A DNA stretch of 64,000 nt. Origin: an uncultured Sphingomonadaceae bacterium. Its GTDB lineage: Bacteria > Pseudomonadota > Alphaproteobacteria > Sphingomonadales > Sphingomonadaceae. Shown piece by piece: positions 8,512 to 18,453 of this stretch (position 1 is its first letter; each line of letters starts with the position of its first letter). Location: positions 682,001 to 746,000 of the forward strand of contig CANMNF010000001.1 of assembly GCA_947499255.1 (NCBI GenBank), in the 5' to 3' direction. The position numbers and the translations under genes were made by a program. The notes under the pieces are model-generated. The model searched no databases and was not told where the DNA came from. It was given only the letters and a program-made list of their open reading frames with translations.

Positions 8512-8601
8512 GGACAGGTGGCAGAGCGGTTGAATGCACTGGTCTTGAAAACCAGCGTGGGTGCAAGCCCACCGTGGGTTCGAATCCCACCCTGTCCGCC
8601 A
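8512..8601 (+). tRNA. tRNA-Ser (anticodon UGA), CCA encoded
   Basis: A 90-nt class II tRNA. The acceptor stem GGACAGG pairs with CCTGTCC, followed by G73 and an encoded CCA at 8599-8601. The anticodon stem-loop CTGGT-cttgaaa-ACCAG places TGA in the anticodon positions. A long variable arm (gtgggtgcaagcccac) and a T-arm with GGTTCGAATCC are present. UGA anticodon plus long variable arm means tRNA-Ser reading UCN codons. Confidence 0.98.
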
Positions 8602-8652
8602 GCATCGCTTTGCAACCGCTGGCAAGATGGCCAACCGCAGGCAAGATTGATT

Positions 8653-8688
8653 GCAGGGTGGAACAACCGCCCCACCCTGCGATGTTTT
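8653..8688 (+). terminator. hairpin terminator between tRNA-Ser and lpdA
   Basis: GCAGGGTGG (8653-8661) pairs perfectly with CCACCCTGC (8672-8680) around a 10-nt loop, followed by GATGTTTT. It lies between the tRNA end and the oppositely oriented lpdA stop at 8711. It most likely ends the tRNA transcript; with its perfect stem it may also slow transcription coming from lpdA. Confidence 0.7.
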
Positions 8689-8710
8689 AAATTCCAGCTC
8701 TAACTATCAA

Positions 8711-10123
8711 TCAGATATGAATCGCACGCCCATAAGCTGCGAGCACGCTTTCATGCATCATTTCTGACAAAGTAGGGTGCGGGAAGACCGTTTGCATCAA
8801 TTCTGCTTCAGTCGTCTCCAACTGCTTGCCCACGGTATACCCTTGAATAAGCTCGGTGACTTCCGCGCCGCACATATGCGCGCCGAGCAATTCACCAGTC
8901 GCTGCATCAAACACGGTTTTGATGATGCCTTCCGCTTCGCCAAGCGCAATCGCTTTGCCATTGCCGATGAACGGGAATGTGCCCACTTTCACCTTGTAGC
9001 CTGCCTCTTTGGCCTTTTCCTCAGTCATGCCGACGCTGGCGACTTGTGGGTGACAATAGGTACAGCCGGGAATGTTATTGCGATCAAGCGCATGGGGATG
9101 GACATCCTTATTGCCCAATTCCTGCGCAATCGCTTCGGCACAGGTTACGCCTTCATGGCTGGCCTTATGCGCCAACCACGGCCCCGGTGTGCAATCGCCG
9201 ATAGCCCACAAGCCTTTTGACTTGGTCCGGCCATGTGGATCGATTTGAATGAAACCGCGATCCATTTCGGCCAGTTTTTCAATCCCGATATTCTCAGTAT
9301 TGGGCTGAATACCAATGGCGACGATCACATGACTGAAATCAGTCGTTTCAACTTTGCCATCTTTGCCTTTAATCTTCGCGGTCACTGCTTTGTCACCGAC
9401 TTTGAGATCATCAACACCGGCGCCGGTCATGATCTTCATGCCTTGCTTAGTGAGCGACTTTTGAAGGAAGGTGGAGACGTCTTTGTCTTCCACAGGCACC
9501 ACCCGGTCGAGCATTTCGACCACAGTCACATCAGCGCCCATATCATTGTAAAAGCTAGCGAATTCGATGCCGATTGCGCCGGAACCAATGACCAAAAGCT
9601 TTGTCGGCATTTCAGGCGGCGTCATAGCTGCACGATAGGTCCAAACGCGCTTCCCATCAGCGGGTGCGAAAGGAAGATCGCGTGCGCGCGCTCCTGTGGC
9701 GACAATGACATGTTTTGCAGTGAGCTTTTCCTCGCCCTTATCGCCCTTCACCGTGATCGATGTTGGCCCGGTCAGCGTACCATCGCCCATATGCACGGCG
9801 ATTTTGTTCTTCTTCATCAAATGCGTCACGCCCTGATTAAGTTGCTTGGCAACACCCCGGCTGCGTTTCACAACCGCTTCAAGATCCGCTTCAATCGCGC
9901 CTGCGACTTTCAAGCCATAGGCCGATGCGTGATCCATATAATGCTTGATTTCGGCAGAGCGCAGTAGCGCTTTGGTTGGGATACAGCCCCAATTCAGGCA
10001 GATGCCGCCCAAATTCTCGCGCTCAACAATTGCGGTTTTCAGCCCAAGTTGAGAGCACCGGATAGCGGCAACATAGCCACCGGGTCCAGAGCCGAGAACG
10101 ATTACGTCATAGGCGTTCGCCAT
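8711..10123 (-). CDS. lpdA: dihydrolipoyl dehydrogenase (E3)
   Basis: 470 aa flavoprotein disulfide reductase. The FAD-binding GSGPGGY motif is at residues 11-17, the redox-active Cys pair in GGICLNWGC (C42, C47) and the NAD-binding GSGAIGIEFASF in the middle. The C-terminal interface domain carries the catalytic His in VFPHPTLSEMMHE. It reoxidises the lipoyl arm of E2 using NAD+. A GGAG Shine-Dalgarno precedes the ATG at 10123. It lies 13 nt after the thioesterase gene, in the same direction as pdhC, so it is probably the E3 of the pyruvate dehydrogenase complex. Confidence 0.97.
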   Translation of the reverse strand: MANAYDVIVLGSGPGGYVAAIRCSQLGLKTAIVERENLGGICLNWGCIPTKALLRSAEIKHYMDHASAYGLKVAGAIEADLEAVVKRSRGVAKQLNQGVTHLMKKNKIAVHMGDGTLTGPTSITVKGDKGEEKLTAKHVIVATGARARDLPFAPADGKRVWTYRAAMTPPEMPTKLLVIGSGAIGIEFASFYNDMGADVTVVEMLDRVVPVEDKDVSTFLQKSLTKQGMKIMTGAGVDDLKVGDKAVTAKIKGKDGKVETTDFSHVIVAIGIQPNTENIGIEKLAEMDRGFIQIDPHGRTKSKGLWAIGDCTPGPWLAHKASHEGVTCAEAIAQELGNKDVHPHALDRNNIPGCTYCHPQVASVGMTEEKAKEAGYKVKVGTFPFIGNGKAIALGEAEGIIKTVFDAATGELLGAHMCGAEVTELIQGYTVGKQLETTEAELMQTVFPHPTLSEMMHESVLAAYGRAIHI

Positions 10124-10136
10124 GGGGATTCTCCTA

Positions 10137-10760
10137 TTATCTTTCTATCGGGCGCGGTCGCCCGTCATCATCAATTGCGACGAAAGTGAACTTTGCTTGC
10201 GTCACCTTTTCAGCTTCCTCAGAGTGGCGTTCCCGGCGCCAGACTTCTGTGAAAATTACAATACTTGTGCGGCCAACTTTATCGATTTGCGTGTAGACAG
10301 AGACTTCGTCACCGACTTTCACAGGCTTGTGAAACTCCACCCCATCCATCGCGACAGTAACGGCTCTGCCCTGTATTCGGCGCGCAGCAACAAGGCCTGC
10401 ACCTGAATCCATCAAGCTCATCAACCAACCGCCAAAGATATCGCCGTAAGGGTTGGCATCAGCAGGCATGGCAGAGACGCGCATGGCGGGATTGCGGCGC
10501 TGATACTCGATTTGGACATCGCGCTTTTCGCCGGGAAAAAAGCTATCTTGCCAGCGGTCAGCGATGGAACCGATCGGCTTGAAGCCTTCAGCAACTTTGC
10601 CATCAGTGATGTCAGACAACCGTTCGAACTCGATCGGCATATTATCGACAAGAAGATCGATACGTCCGCCTGGCCCAATCTGGCCAAGGCGTTCTCGCAT
10701 CGCTTCATCGTCAATATGTGCCAACCAGAGCGTCTGATCGGTAATCCGGGCTTTGACCAC
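10137..10760 (-). CDS. YciA-type acyl-CoA thioesterase with extra N-terminal domain
   Basis: 207 aa. Residues from about 78 on match a YciA-like hot-dog thioesterase: the signature DANPYGDIFGGWLMSLMDSG, then VEFHKPVKVGDEV and FTEVWRRE. YciA itself is about 130 aa. The first about 73 residues form an additional small domain (GPGGRIDLLVDNMPIEFERL, then GFKPIGSIADRW) resembling short stand-alone alphaproteobacterial proteins of unknown function. The start is a GTG directly after the pdhC TAA (TAAGTG), so translation is likely by coupling. Its place between the E2 and E3 genes suggests a role in balancing acyl-CoA near PDH, which is inference. Confidence 0.85.
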   Translation of the reverse strand: MVKARITDQTLWLAHIDDEAMRERLGQIGPGGRIDLLVDNMPIEFERLSDITDGKVAEGFKPIGSIADRWQDSFFPGEKRDVQIEYQRRNPAMRVSAMPADANPYGDIFGGWLMSLMDSGAGLVAARRIQGRAVTVAMDGVEFHKPVKVGDEVSVYTQIDKVGRTSIVIFTEVWRRERHSEEAEKVTQAKFTFVAIDDDGRPRPIER

Positions 10761-12065
10761 TTAGGCCACCAGACCCAGCGGGTTCTCCACCAGTTCTTTG
10801 AAGGCTTTCATCAGCTGAGCACCGTCCGCACCGTCAATTGCACGGTGATCGAAGCTGCCCGTCGCGCTCATTACGCTGGCCATGCCAAGGGCCCCATCAA
10901 TAACGTAAGGACGCATCTCACCGGCACCGATGGCCATGATCATGCCCTGTGGCGGATTGATAACAGCTTCGAACTGCTTGATGCCAAACATGCCCATATT
11001 GGACAGGCTGGCCGTGCCGCCCTGATATTCTTCAGGCGCGAGCTTGCCTTCTTTGGCGCGCCCGGCGAGATCTTTCATCTCCGTGCTGATCTTGCTGATT
11101 GCCTTGCTTCCGGCATCGGTCACAATCGGGGTGATCAAGCCATTGGGGATTGAAACGGCCACTGAAACATCAGCGCGTTTGAATTTGAGCATGGAATCGC
11201 CAGCGAACTGCACATTGCAATCGGGCACCATTTCAAGCGATTTGCCGAGCGCCTTGATCAGCATGTCGTTGACCGACAACTTGCCACCTTGCGCTTCGAG
11301 CGCTGCGTTCAGTTCTTTGCGCAGGCCCAGCAGCTTATCGAGATTGATATCGACCGTGAGGTAAATATGCGGGATTTGCTGCTTGCTCTCTGTCAGGCGA
11401 CGCGCAATCGTTTTGCGCATACCGGAAAGCTTCTCAACTTCATGCGGGATGCCGAAATCTTGCGCTTTCACAGGAGCAGCCGCCGGAGCCGCAGCGGGCG
11501 CAGCAGCAGGAGCCGGGGCGGGAGCAGCAGCGCCAGGCTTGGCATTTTCCACATCCGTTTTGACAATGCGGCCATTGGGTCCGCTGCCCGTTACGCCTGA
11601 AAGATCGATGCCATTTTGTTCAGCAATGCGGCGCGCAAGCGGCGATGCGACAATGCGCGCGCCCGATGATGCCGGTGCAGGAGCTGGGGTTGGCGCCGGC
11701 GTTGGCGCTGGCGCTGCGGCTGGAGCCGGAGTGGGCGTTGGGGCAGGTGCTGGCTCGCTTGCCGCCGGAGCAGCTGCAGGGGCCGCATCACCGCCAATAG
11801 CTTCAACCGATCCAGCATCTTCGCCTTCTTCGGCAAGCGTTGCAATAACCGTGCCCACGGCAACATTCTCTGAACCTTCATCGACTTGGATGTGAGCGAT
11901 CACACCTTCATCGACGGCTTCAAATTCCATCGTCGCTTTATCAGTTTCAATTTCGGCGATGATATCTCCTGAGGAGACTTCATCGCCAACTTTAACAAGC
12001 CAGCGGGACAATGTGCCCTCTTCCATAGTGGGCGAGAGTGCGGGCATACGAAGTGCAATCGGCAT
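10761..12065 (-). CDS. pdhC: pyruvate dehydrogenase complex dihydrolipoyllysine acetyltransferase (E2)
   Basis: 434 aa. One lipoyl domain at the N-terminus ([13 protein letters not shown], lipoylated K43) is joined by a long Ala/Pro-rich flexible linker to the E3-binding domain ([19 protein letters not shown] ... [11 protein letters not shown]). A second Ala/Pro linker leads to the catalytic CoA-acyltransferase core with the [11 protein letters not shown] motif. It transfers the acetyl group from lipoate to CoA. The E1 genes are not in this window. A divergent usp gene lies 128 nt away. Confidence 0.97.
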   Translation of the reverse strand: MPIALRMPALSPTMEEGTLSRWLVKVGDEVSSGDIIAEIETDKATMEFEAVDEGVIAHIQVDEGSENVAVGTVIATLAEEGEDAGSVEAIGGDAAPAAAPAASEPAPAPTPTPAPAAAPAPTPAPTPAPAPASSGARIVASPLARRIAEQNGIDLSGVTGSGPNGRIVKTDVENAKPGAAAPAPAPAAAPAAAPAAAPVKAQDFGIPHEVEKLSGMRKTIARRLTESKQQIPHIYLTVDINLDKLLGLRKELNAALEAQGGKLSVNDMLIKALGKSLEMVPDCNVQFAGDSMLKFKRADVSVAVSIPNGLITPIVTDAGSKAISKISTEMKDLAGRAKEGKLAPEEYQGGTASLSNMGMFGIKQFEAVINPPQGMIMAIGAGEMRPYVIDGALGMASVMSATGSFDHRAIDGADGAQLMKAFKELVENPLGLVA

Positions 12066-12193
12066 ATGTTTTCGGCGATCCCTGTACGATAAAAATAGTC
12101 AAACTCTCTCTGGCCAATTTCGCTATCAGGTTCAAGCGATCCTTGCGCTTTGCGCGGTTTCTCTGGATACGTGTGTGAGGGGAGGCGATAATA

Positions 12194-12646
12194 ATGCGGG
12201 TCTATCTGGTCATTGTCGACGAGACTGAAGAGGCACATGTCGCCCTTCGTTTCGCAGCCCGGCGCGCAGCCAAAACTGGCGGCGTTGTCCATTTGCTCGC
12301 TCTTGTCCCCAAACAAGCTTTCAATGCTTTTGGCGGTGTTCAGGCAACAATCGAAGAAGAAGCGCGCGACCGGGCAGAGGTGCTGGCGAACTCTGCGGCT
12401 GGCGAACTGATGCATGAAAGCGGGAAGATGCCGCAAATCGCGGTGCGGGTTGGTGATGGCAAAACCGTCATCAACGATTACCTGCAGGATCACGATGAAG
12501 TTGCAGCTCTCGTTTTGGGCGCGGCTGCTGATGGAGTACCCGGCCCTCTGGTAACGCACTTTTCTGCCCATGCAGGCAGTTTGCAATGTCCGCTTTTTGT
12601 TATCCCGGGCGGATTGAGCGCTGAGGAAATTGATCGTTTGAGCTAG
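12194..12646 (+). CDS. universal stress protein (UspA family)
   Basis: 150 aa, a single Usp domain. The N-terminal beta strand is MRVYLVIVDETEEAHVALRF, and the C-terminal half has VLGAAADGVPGPLVTHFSAH and CPLFVIPGG. The ATP-binding GxxG-9x-G(S/T) loop is degenerate: the usual G-2x-G pattern is not clear, so it may not bind ATP. A strong GAGGGGAGG Shine-Dalgarno lies 9 nt before the ATG. It is divergent from pdhC and converges on rnr with a 13-nt gap. Confidence 0.85.
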   Translation: MRVYLVIVDETEEAHVALRFAARRAAKTGGVVHLLALVPKQAFNAFGGVQATIEEEARDRAEVLANSAAGELMHESGKMPQIAVRVGDGKTVINDYLQDHDEVAALVLGAAADGVPGPLVTHFSAHAGSLQCPLFVIPGGLSAEEIDRLS

Positions 12647-12659
12647 ACAGGCTCGGTCG

Positions 12660-14918
12660 CTATTTCTTGCGGCCTTGATGCCGGATGGTGCGCGGACGGC
12701 CGCGCTGTCCGATGGTATGCTTGCCTTTGCGATCACGCTTTGGTTTGGGTTTGCGGCCGCGCGGTTCAACCCTCTGGCCATCGCCGTCTTCGGTCAGCTC
12801 AAACTTCAATGCGCCTGTTAGCGGGTTCGCCTCACCCAGCCGCAAATCCAGCAAATCGCCGACGGTATAGCGTGTCCCGCTGCTTTCGCCGATCAACGCC
12901 TTGGCACCTTCATCGAATTGGAAATATTCGCGGCCCAAGGTCGAAATGGGCACCAGACCATCGCCGCCAAGGCCAACAATCGTCGCAAAGAAACCAAACC
13001 CGGTGACACCGGTAATGCGCGTAGGAAAAACTTCGCCGACACGCGCGGAAAGCCACGCCGCGACATAGCGGTCCACCGTATCGCGTTCTGCTTCCATCGC
13101 GCGCCGCTCTGTAACGCAAATGGCATCGCAAATCTTGGTGAGGTCTTCACGGTCATTATCGGAAAGGCCAGTGGTTGGTGGCAAATCACCAGCAGGGCGC
13201 TTTTGTTCAAGCCCAAACCCATCCACCAAGGCGCGGTGCACCAACAGATCGGAATATCGGCGGATCGGGCTGGTGAAATGGGCATAGGAGCCCAGAGCGA
13301 GGCCAAAATGTCCAGCATTGCGCGGCCCGTAATAGGCTTGCGTCTGGCTGCGCAAAACGGCCTCCATCACCAGAGCTTTATCCGCCTCCTCGGTCACATC
13401 TTTGAGCATGCGGTTGAACAAGCCCGGTGTGATGACCTGCCCCAGCGCCAGCTTCTTGCCCAGACTGTCAAAATAATCGCGCAGCGCGATCAGCTTCTCA
13501 CGCGTGGGCGGTTCATGAATGCGATAAACAACAGGCTGTGCCTTGCTCTCCAATGCCTTTGCCGCTGCAACATTGGCCGCAATCATAAAGTCTTCGACAA
13601 CGCGGTGCGCATCGAACCGTTCGCGCACTGCGATCTCGGTAATGCGGCCCATTTCATCAAGGACAACGCGCCGCTCGGGCAAATCGAGATTGAGAGGATC
13701 ACGCGCGGCGCGAGCGGCGGCAAGCGCTTTCCATGCTGACCACAGGTTCTCAAGATCGTCCCCAGCGCGTTTTTCATCGATGCGCGCCTGCGCCTCCTCA
13801 TATGCGATCACTTCGGCAATGCGCACAATTGCGCGGGAAAACCGCCAATCGGTGACTTTGCCCTCGTCCGAAATGTGCATGTGACACACCATTGATGCGC
13901 GGTCTTCGCCTTCGCGCAAAGAGCACACATCGGCGCTCAAAACCTCAGGCAACATCGGCACCACGCGATCAGGGAAGTAAACCGAATTGCCGCGCCGCCT
14001 TGCTTCGCGATCCAGTTTACTTCCGGGGCGCACATAATAGCTGACATCAGCAATCGCGACGATAGCGTTGAAGCCACCTTTGCCATCCGGCTCTGCCCAG
14101 ATCGCATCGTCATGATCACGCGCATCGGCCGGATCGATTGCGATGATTGGAATGTGGCGCAAATCCTCGCGCTTATTCTCATCGAGCGGTAGCTTTGCAG
14201 CGCGTTCAGCCTCTGCAATCACCTCGTTTGGGAAAGTGTGCGGAATGCCATATTTGTGGATGGCAATCAGGCTATAACTGCGCGGCGCCAGCGGATCGCC
14301 AAGCACTTGCGTAACTTTAGCCCCGGCGCGCGCGCTGCGCCCCACGGTTTCGGCAAGGACAAGCTGCCCCTTTTCGGCTCCGCCCTGATCGGCAATGCGC
14401 ACACTATTGCGCACCTTTTTATCGACCGGAGCCAGCCATGCCTGCCCGCTGGCATGCACTTCCACCACGCCCAGCATCGCGCCTTCTGTTTGCGGCAGCC
14501 GCTTCATCGGATGGGCCAGCCAGCCCTTCCCGCGCTCTTCCGTGCGCGCCAACACGCGGTCACCCACGCGAAGAGCTGTTTGCTTTTTCTTTTCAATCAC
14601 CCGCAGGCGCGGCGGCGGCGTGGCATCATCGGGTTGCCAGCTTTCGGGGATCGCAACAGGTTCACCCTCGTCAATCTCAACGATGCGCAGCACGGTCACT
14701 TTGGGCAAGCCGCCCATGCGATGAAACGCGGATTTGCGCCCATCGATCAGGCCTTCTTCGGCCATATCTTTCAGCATCGCTTTGAGGTGGATTTTTTCCT
14801 GCCCTTTCAGGCGGAAATGTTTGCCAATCTCTCGCTTGCCGACTTGCGTGTCGGATGACTTGATAAAGTCGAGCACCTGCTCCTTTGACGGCAGGCCGGG
14901 TACGGGGTGTTTGCGCAT
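12660..14918 (-). CDS. rnr: ribonuclease R
   Basis: 752 aa processive 3'-5' exoribonuclease. It has an N-terminal winged-helix segment (FIKSSDTQVGKREIGKHF), cold-shock-like domains, the RNB catalytic core with the acidic cluster DPADARDHDDAIW (near residue 262) and IADVSYYV, and FTSPIRRYSDLLVHRAL near the core end. A C-terminal S1 domain and a highly basic tail (RGRKPKPKRDRKGKH and more Arg/Lys) follow. It degrades structured RNA and takes part in mRNA and rRNA quality control. It converges with the usp gene. Confidence 0.96.
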   Translation of the reverse strand: MRKHPVPGLPSKEQVLDFIKSSDTQVGKREIGKHFRLKGQEKIHLKAMLKDMAEEGLIDGRKSAFHRMGGLPKVTVLRIVEIDEGEPVAIPESWQPDDATPPPRLRVIEKKKQTALRVGDRVLARTEERGKGWLAHPMKRLPQTEGAMLGVVEVHASGQAWLAPVDKKVRNSVRIADQGGAEKGQLVLAETVGRSARAGAKVTQVLGDPLAPRSYSLIAIHKYGIPHTFPNEVIAEAERAAKLPLDENKREDLRHIPIIAIDPADARDHDDAIWAEPDGKGGFNAIVAIADVSYYVRPGSKLDREARRRGNSVYFPDRVVPMLPEVLSADVCSLREGEDRASMVCHMHISDEGKVTDWRFSRAIVRIAEVIAYEEAQARIDEKRAGDDLENLWSAWKALAAARAARDPLNLDLPERRVVLDEMGRITEIAVRERFDAHRVVEDFMIAANVAAAKALESKAQPVVYRIHEPPTREKLIALRDYFDSLGKKLALGQVITPGLFNRMLKDVTEEADKALVMEAVLRSQTQAYYGPRNAGHFGLALGSYAHFTSPIRRYSDLLVHRALVDGFGLEQKRPAGDLPPTTGLSDNDREDLTKICDAICVTERRAMEAERDTVDRYVAAWLSARVGEVFPTRITGVTGFGFFATIVGLGGDGLVPISTLGREYFQFDEGAKALIGESSGTRYTVGDLLDLRLGEANPLTGALKFELTEDGDGQRVEPRGRKPKPKRDRKGKHTIGQRGRPRTIRHQGRKK

Positions 14919-14936
14919 AGTTGCGCTATGGCGGTG

Positions 14937-16334
14937 TTAGTTGGCTGGCTCAAGCGGATAGAATTCACCGCCGGGGACAGCGGATGCCACCGGTGAGCAA
15001 TAACCTTGTGCCGAACAGGCACTAACTCCGATAAACCAGTCATCGCCGCGCTCTGGCGAAAGCACCACATCTATCGGACCGTCCCGTTCGCCTTCGGGCA
15101 AATCCATCGGACTAACACTGGATCGCCATTCCCATTCAGACGCATTGGTCGCACGTTTCCATATGTCATAGCGCGCCGCCCCATCAGACTGCTCAATCAT
15201 CAGGCCGATATCGTTACGCACCACGCCATCCTTCGTCACGCGCGGCGGCATCGGCGCCATCGCCAGCGCATGCAGCGCACGCACATTGAGCACGCTTGAA
15301 CGGGTCAGATAATCCCAGTCCAGCTCGTCAATCGTGTCACCATAAGTAACGCCGTTCTCAACACGCAGATCTTGATGCTGGTGCTCATAATCTTCCACCG
15401 CAACGGTCAACCGCACCGCTGGATAGCCGCGATCAAGGAAAGGTATCTGGTCCCCACCGCGCCCCATGCGATCTGTGCGCCAAACCTGTTTAACCTGCAT
15501 GCCATCAGGGTGACGCGCCGCAAGCTCGCCAAGCCAGCGCCCAATATTGCGCGATGGCGAATCGTTCTCGCCGCCATAATAGCGCTGTCTTGCGCGCATC
15601 TGATCTGTCAGATCGGCACGCGGACCTTCTGAGAAAACACGCAAATGCTCGGCATCGCATACCCCATCTGATCCGCAGCTATTGCCGATCATATCGTTGT
15701 TCAGCACAGCCTTCACGGTCATGCCCTGCTCACCTACCCAATCGGCAAGGATTTCGGCTCCGTAAAGTCCCTGCTCCTCGCCAGACAAGAGCGCGTAGAT
15801 GATTGTGGAGGGGTATTCGCGCTGGGACAGTATGCGGGCGGCCTCAAGGATCATAACGCTGCCCGATCCATCATCATTGGCACCGGGCGCGTCTGCTTGC
15901 GCGTTCATGACATCGGTGACGCGTGTATCATAATGCGCCTGCACGATAATCACTTCTTCGGGACGCTCGCTTCCGCGCTGAATTGCAACCGCGTTGCGCA
16001 CAAGTGTGGGTTCAGGAATCCGGCGGCCATCAACCTCGACCATTCGGGAGACGGGAACCACCTCAAGGCATTTTCCACAAGCAGACCCTATCCTGCCAAA
16101 TTCAGCCAAAGCCCAGTCAACGGCCGCGCCTATTCCGCGTTCGGGATCGGTTTGGCTGGAGAGGGTGTGGCGCGTACCAAAGCCGACAATCGTGCCCATA
16201 TCGGCGCGCAAGCGTACCTCGGATACCGAAAGGCCTGGATCAGACTGGAGATCAGACTGCGAAGCCGATTGCGGATCAGCTTGGGAAAGCGCGGGAGCGG
16301 CGAACAATGCCGTCAAAAGAGCAAGATAACGCAT
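14937..16334 (-). CDS. secreted M28 family zinc aminopeptidase
   Basis: 465 aa. A signal peptide (about residues 1-19) is followed by a Q/S/D-rich short spacer and an M28 peptidase domain. Zinc ligands are seen in VQAHYDTRVTD, PGANDDGSGSVMILE and LLSGEEQGLYGAE. Further downstream, DRMGRGGDQIPFLDRGYPAVR carries residues near the last ligand. The remaining C-terminus (about 90 residues, with YDIWKRATNASEWEW and SVSPMDLPE) looks like a small beta-rich accessory domain. Probably a periplasmic or outer-membrane-facing aminopeptidase. It is divergent from the M3 peptidase gene, so the two peptidases may share a control region at 16,335-16,445. Confidence 0.88.
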   Translation of the reverse strand: MRYLALLTALFAAPALSQADPQSASQSDLQSDPGLSVSEVRLRADMGTIVGFGTRHTLSSQTDPERGIGAAVDWALAEFGRIGSACGKCLEVVPVSRMVEVDGRRIPEPTLVRNAVAIQRGSERPEEVIIVQAHYDTRVTDVMNAQADAPGANDDGSGSVMILEAARILSQREYPSTIIYALLSGEEQGLYGAEILADWVGEQGMTVKAVLNNDMIGNSCGSDGVCDAEHLRVFSEGPRADLTDQMRARQRYYGGENDSPSRNIGRWLGELAARHPDGMQVKQVWRTDRMGRGGDQIPFLDRGYPAVRLTVAVEDYEHQHQDLRVENGVTYGDTIDELDWDYLTRSSVLNVRALHALAMAPMPPRVTKDGVVRNDIGLMIEQSDGAARYDIWKRATNASEWEWRSSVSPMDLPEGERDGPIDVVLSPERGDDWFIGVSACSAQGYCSPVASAVPGGEFYPLEPAN

Positions 16335-16445
16335 TCATCGATTACTCGCGAAAAATGCCAGACATAGCAAGAAGGACGCATTGCTTCGCTGTAAAAAAGT
16401 TTCTAGCGAAACGGAAAGTGGCTTAATTTTGACCGGGACGATTTC

Positions 16446-18446
16446 ATGAAGAAGCTTATCGCATCTCTTGCTGCAGCAACCGCGCTTGCAACTCCTGCTT
16501 ACGCTGGCGACGTTCGGCATCTCATGGGTCCGCTGATGGAGAACCCGACGCCCGATCAAATCGACACAAAATGCGATTTCTACCTTGGTGAAATTGATTT
16601 GCGACGCGATGCCTTGCTGGGTGATCAAGCAGCGCCAACTATCGAGAACACGCTTGAGCGGATTGACAACATGTTTGGTCTGGCAAGTGCGGCCGGGGCG
16701 GAATTCACGCTCTATCGCCAAGTTCTGATCGAAGCTGCACAGCGTGAAGCGGCAAGCAATTGCGAAATTCGCGTAGGCTCAATTTACAATGAACTGGGCC
16801 TTTCGCGAGAGCTGTATGATCGCCTTATCGCAGTGGATATGGCCGAGGCGGATGACGATACGCAGCGCTATCTCGCATTCCTGGTTCGCAATTTCGAAGC
16901 AGGCGGTGTGGCCTTGGATGAGGAAAAGCGCGCGCGTATCAAGGAAATCGGTGACGAGCTGAGCAACCTATCCGCCACTTTCGCGCGTAATATTGCCGAT
17001 GGCGGGCATGAGCTTGTTGTTACACCCGAAGAGCTGGCAGGCGTACCGGAGGATTTTATTGCCGCGCGTGAAGTGAATGCAGATGGCACCATCACGCTGA
17101 CCACTAGCTACACCTATTATCAGCCCGTCATGCAATATGCTGACAGCGATGATCTGCGGCGCCGTTATGCTGTTATTTATAGCCAGCGGGCTTGGCCACA
17201 AAACGATGACGTTCTGCGTCAGATTTTTACATTGCGCGCTGAAATGGCGCAATTGCTTGGCCGCGAAAATTACGCCGCCCTCGCCTTTGAAGACAAGATG
17301 CTAACTGAGCCCGCCCGGGTGCGCCAATTGATGGCGGACGTCGCGGCAGCAGCAGCACCGGTAGCTGAAAGTGATTACGCCCGGATGCTCGCCGTGCTGC
17401 AAGAATTGCAACCCGATGCTGAGCGGATTGAGCCGTGGCAGTCCAGCTGGCTATCACCCAAAACACAGCAAAAACTGTATGATTACGATCCCCAAGAAGC
17501 ACGACAATATTTCGCATATGACAATGTGCGCGACGGTGTCTTCCGCTTAACCGAACGCATGTTTGGCATCGAGATACGTGAATGGGACACACGCCTTTGG
17601 CACGAGGATGCTGAACCCTATGAAGTCTTTGAAGATGGGGAATTGATCGGACGATTTATCCTCGATTCCCATCCGCGCCCTGGCAAATTTACCCATGCCA
17701 ACAATGTGCATGTTTATCCCGGCGGTCCCGGGCAGCCGCCTTTGACCACAGTGGTGCAAAACCTTCCCAAAGGCGATCATTCAACCGGCTTGATGGAGCA
17801 TTCGCAGGTTACCACATTCCTGCATGAATTTGGCCACGCTTTGCACGCGATCTTCGGCAGTGATCAACGTTGGTACGGCCAGATATACAACCGCGTCGAA
17901 TGGGACTTTATCGAAGCGCCTTCCCAGATGCTGGAAAAATGGGTCTACGATTACGATACGCTCGCGACCTTTGCGGTGAATGCCGAGAGCGAGACAATCC
18001 CGCGCGAATTGGTCGAGAAGATGAACCAGGCACGCTATTTCAACCGCGGCCTTTTTGAAGTGGGACAGCTTGGTTTGACCAACGTTTCGCTGCGCTTTCA
18101 CTCTGAGGAAGTGCCAGAAGATCTTGGCGCCGCGATGCGCGAATGGCGCAATGAGTACTCGCTGATCCCAGTGATGGACAGCTCGCAAATGCAGGCCGCC
18201 TTTAGCCATTTGGATGGCTATAGCGCCTATTATTACACCTATGGCTGGTCCCGCGTGATTGCAGAGGATTTGTATGCGCGCTTCCTTGCAGAAGGGAAAA
18301 ACAACCCCGAGGTTTCCATGGAATATCGCCGCAAAGTCCTTGACCCCGGCGCAACGCGAGGCGCCGGCGATATGGTCGCTGATTTCCTTGGCCGCGAAGT
18401 GAGTGTGGATGCCTTTAAGGCAGAACTTGAAAAAGGAATGAAGTAG
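16446..18446 (+). CDS. secreted M3 family oligopeptidase
   Basis: 666 aa. The signal peptide MKKLIASLAAATALATPAYA is clear. The zinc motif H460-E-F-G-H464 (TTFLHEFGHALHAIF) is followed 20-30 residues later by DFIEAPSQMLEKW, carrying the third ligand Glu, as in the M3A (Dcp/OpdA/thimet) family. Further conserved segments are SGYSAYYYTY-like (LDGYSAYYYTYGWSR) and PGATRGAGDMVADFLGR. It degrades oligopeptides; the export signal suggests periplasmic dipeptidyl carboxypeptidase or oligopeptidase action. Its stop is 7 nt from the convergent proS stop. Confidence 0.93.
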   Translation: MKKLIASLAAATALATPAYAGDVRHLMGPLMENPTPDQIDTKCDFYLGEIDLRRDALLGDQAAPTIENTLERIDNMFGLASAAGAEFTLYRQVLIEAAQREAASNCEIRVGSIYNELGLSRELYDRLIAVDMAEADDDTQRYLAFLVRNFEAGGVALDEEKRARIKEIGDELSNLSATFARNIADGGHELVVTPEELAGVPEDFIAAREVNADGTITLTTSYTYYQPVMQYADSDDLRRRYAVIYSQRAWPQNDDVLRQIFTLRAEMAQLLGRENYAALAFEDKMLTEPARVRQLMADVAAAAAPVAESDYARMLAVLQELQPDAERIEPWQSSWLSPKTQQKLYDYDPQEARQYFAYDNVRDGVFRLTERMFGIEIREWDTRLWHEDAEPYEVFEDGELIGRFILDSHPRPGKFTHANNVHVYPGGPGQPPLTTVVQNLPKGDHSTGLMEHSQVTTFLHEFGHALHAIFGSDQRWYGQIYNRVEWDFIEAPSQMLEKWVYDYDTLATFAVNAESETIPRELVEKMNQARYFNRGLFEVGQLGLTNVSLRFHSEEVPEDLGAAMREWRNEYSLIPVMDSSQMQAAFSHLDGYSAYYYTYGWSRVIAEDLYARFLAEGKNNPEVSMEYRRKVLDPGATRGAGDMVADFLGREVSVDAFKAELEKGMK

Positions 18447-18453
18447 GCCGCGC

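Noticed and set aside
8389-8634. N-terminal extension of the mltB frame (WDSNPRWACTHAGFQDQ...)
   Set aside because: This stretch is the reverse complement of the tRNA-Ser gene, a well-known false coding signal. The real mltB start with signal peptide is at 8388.
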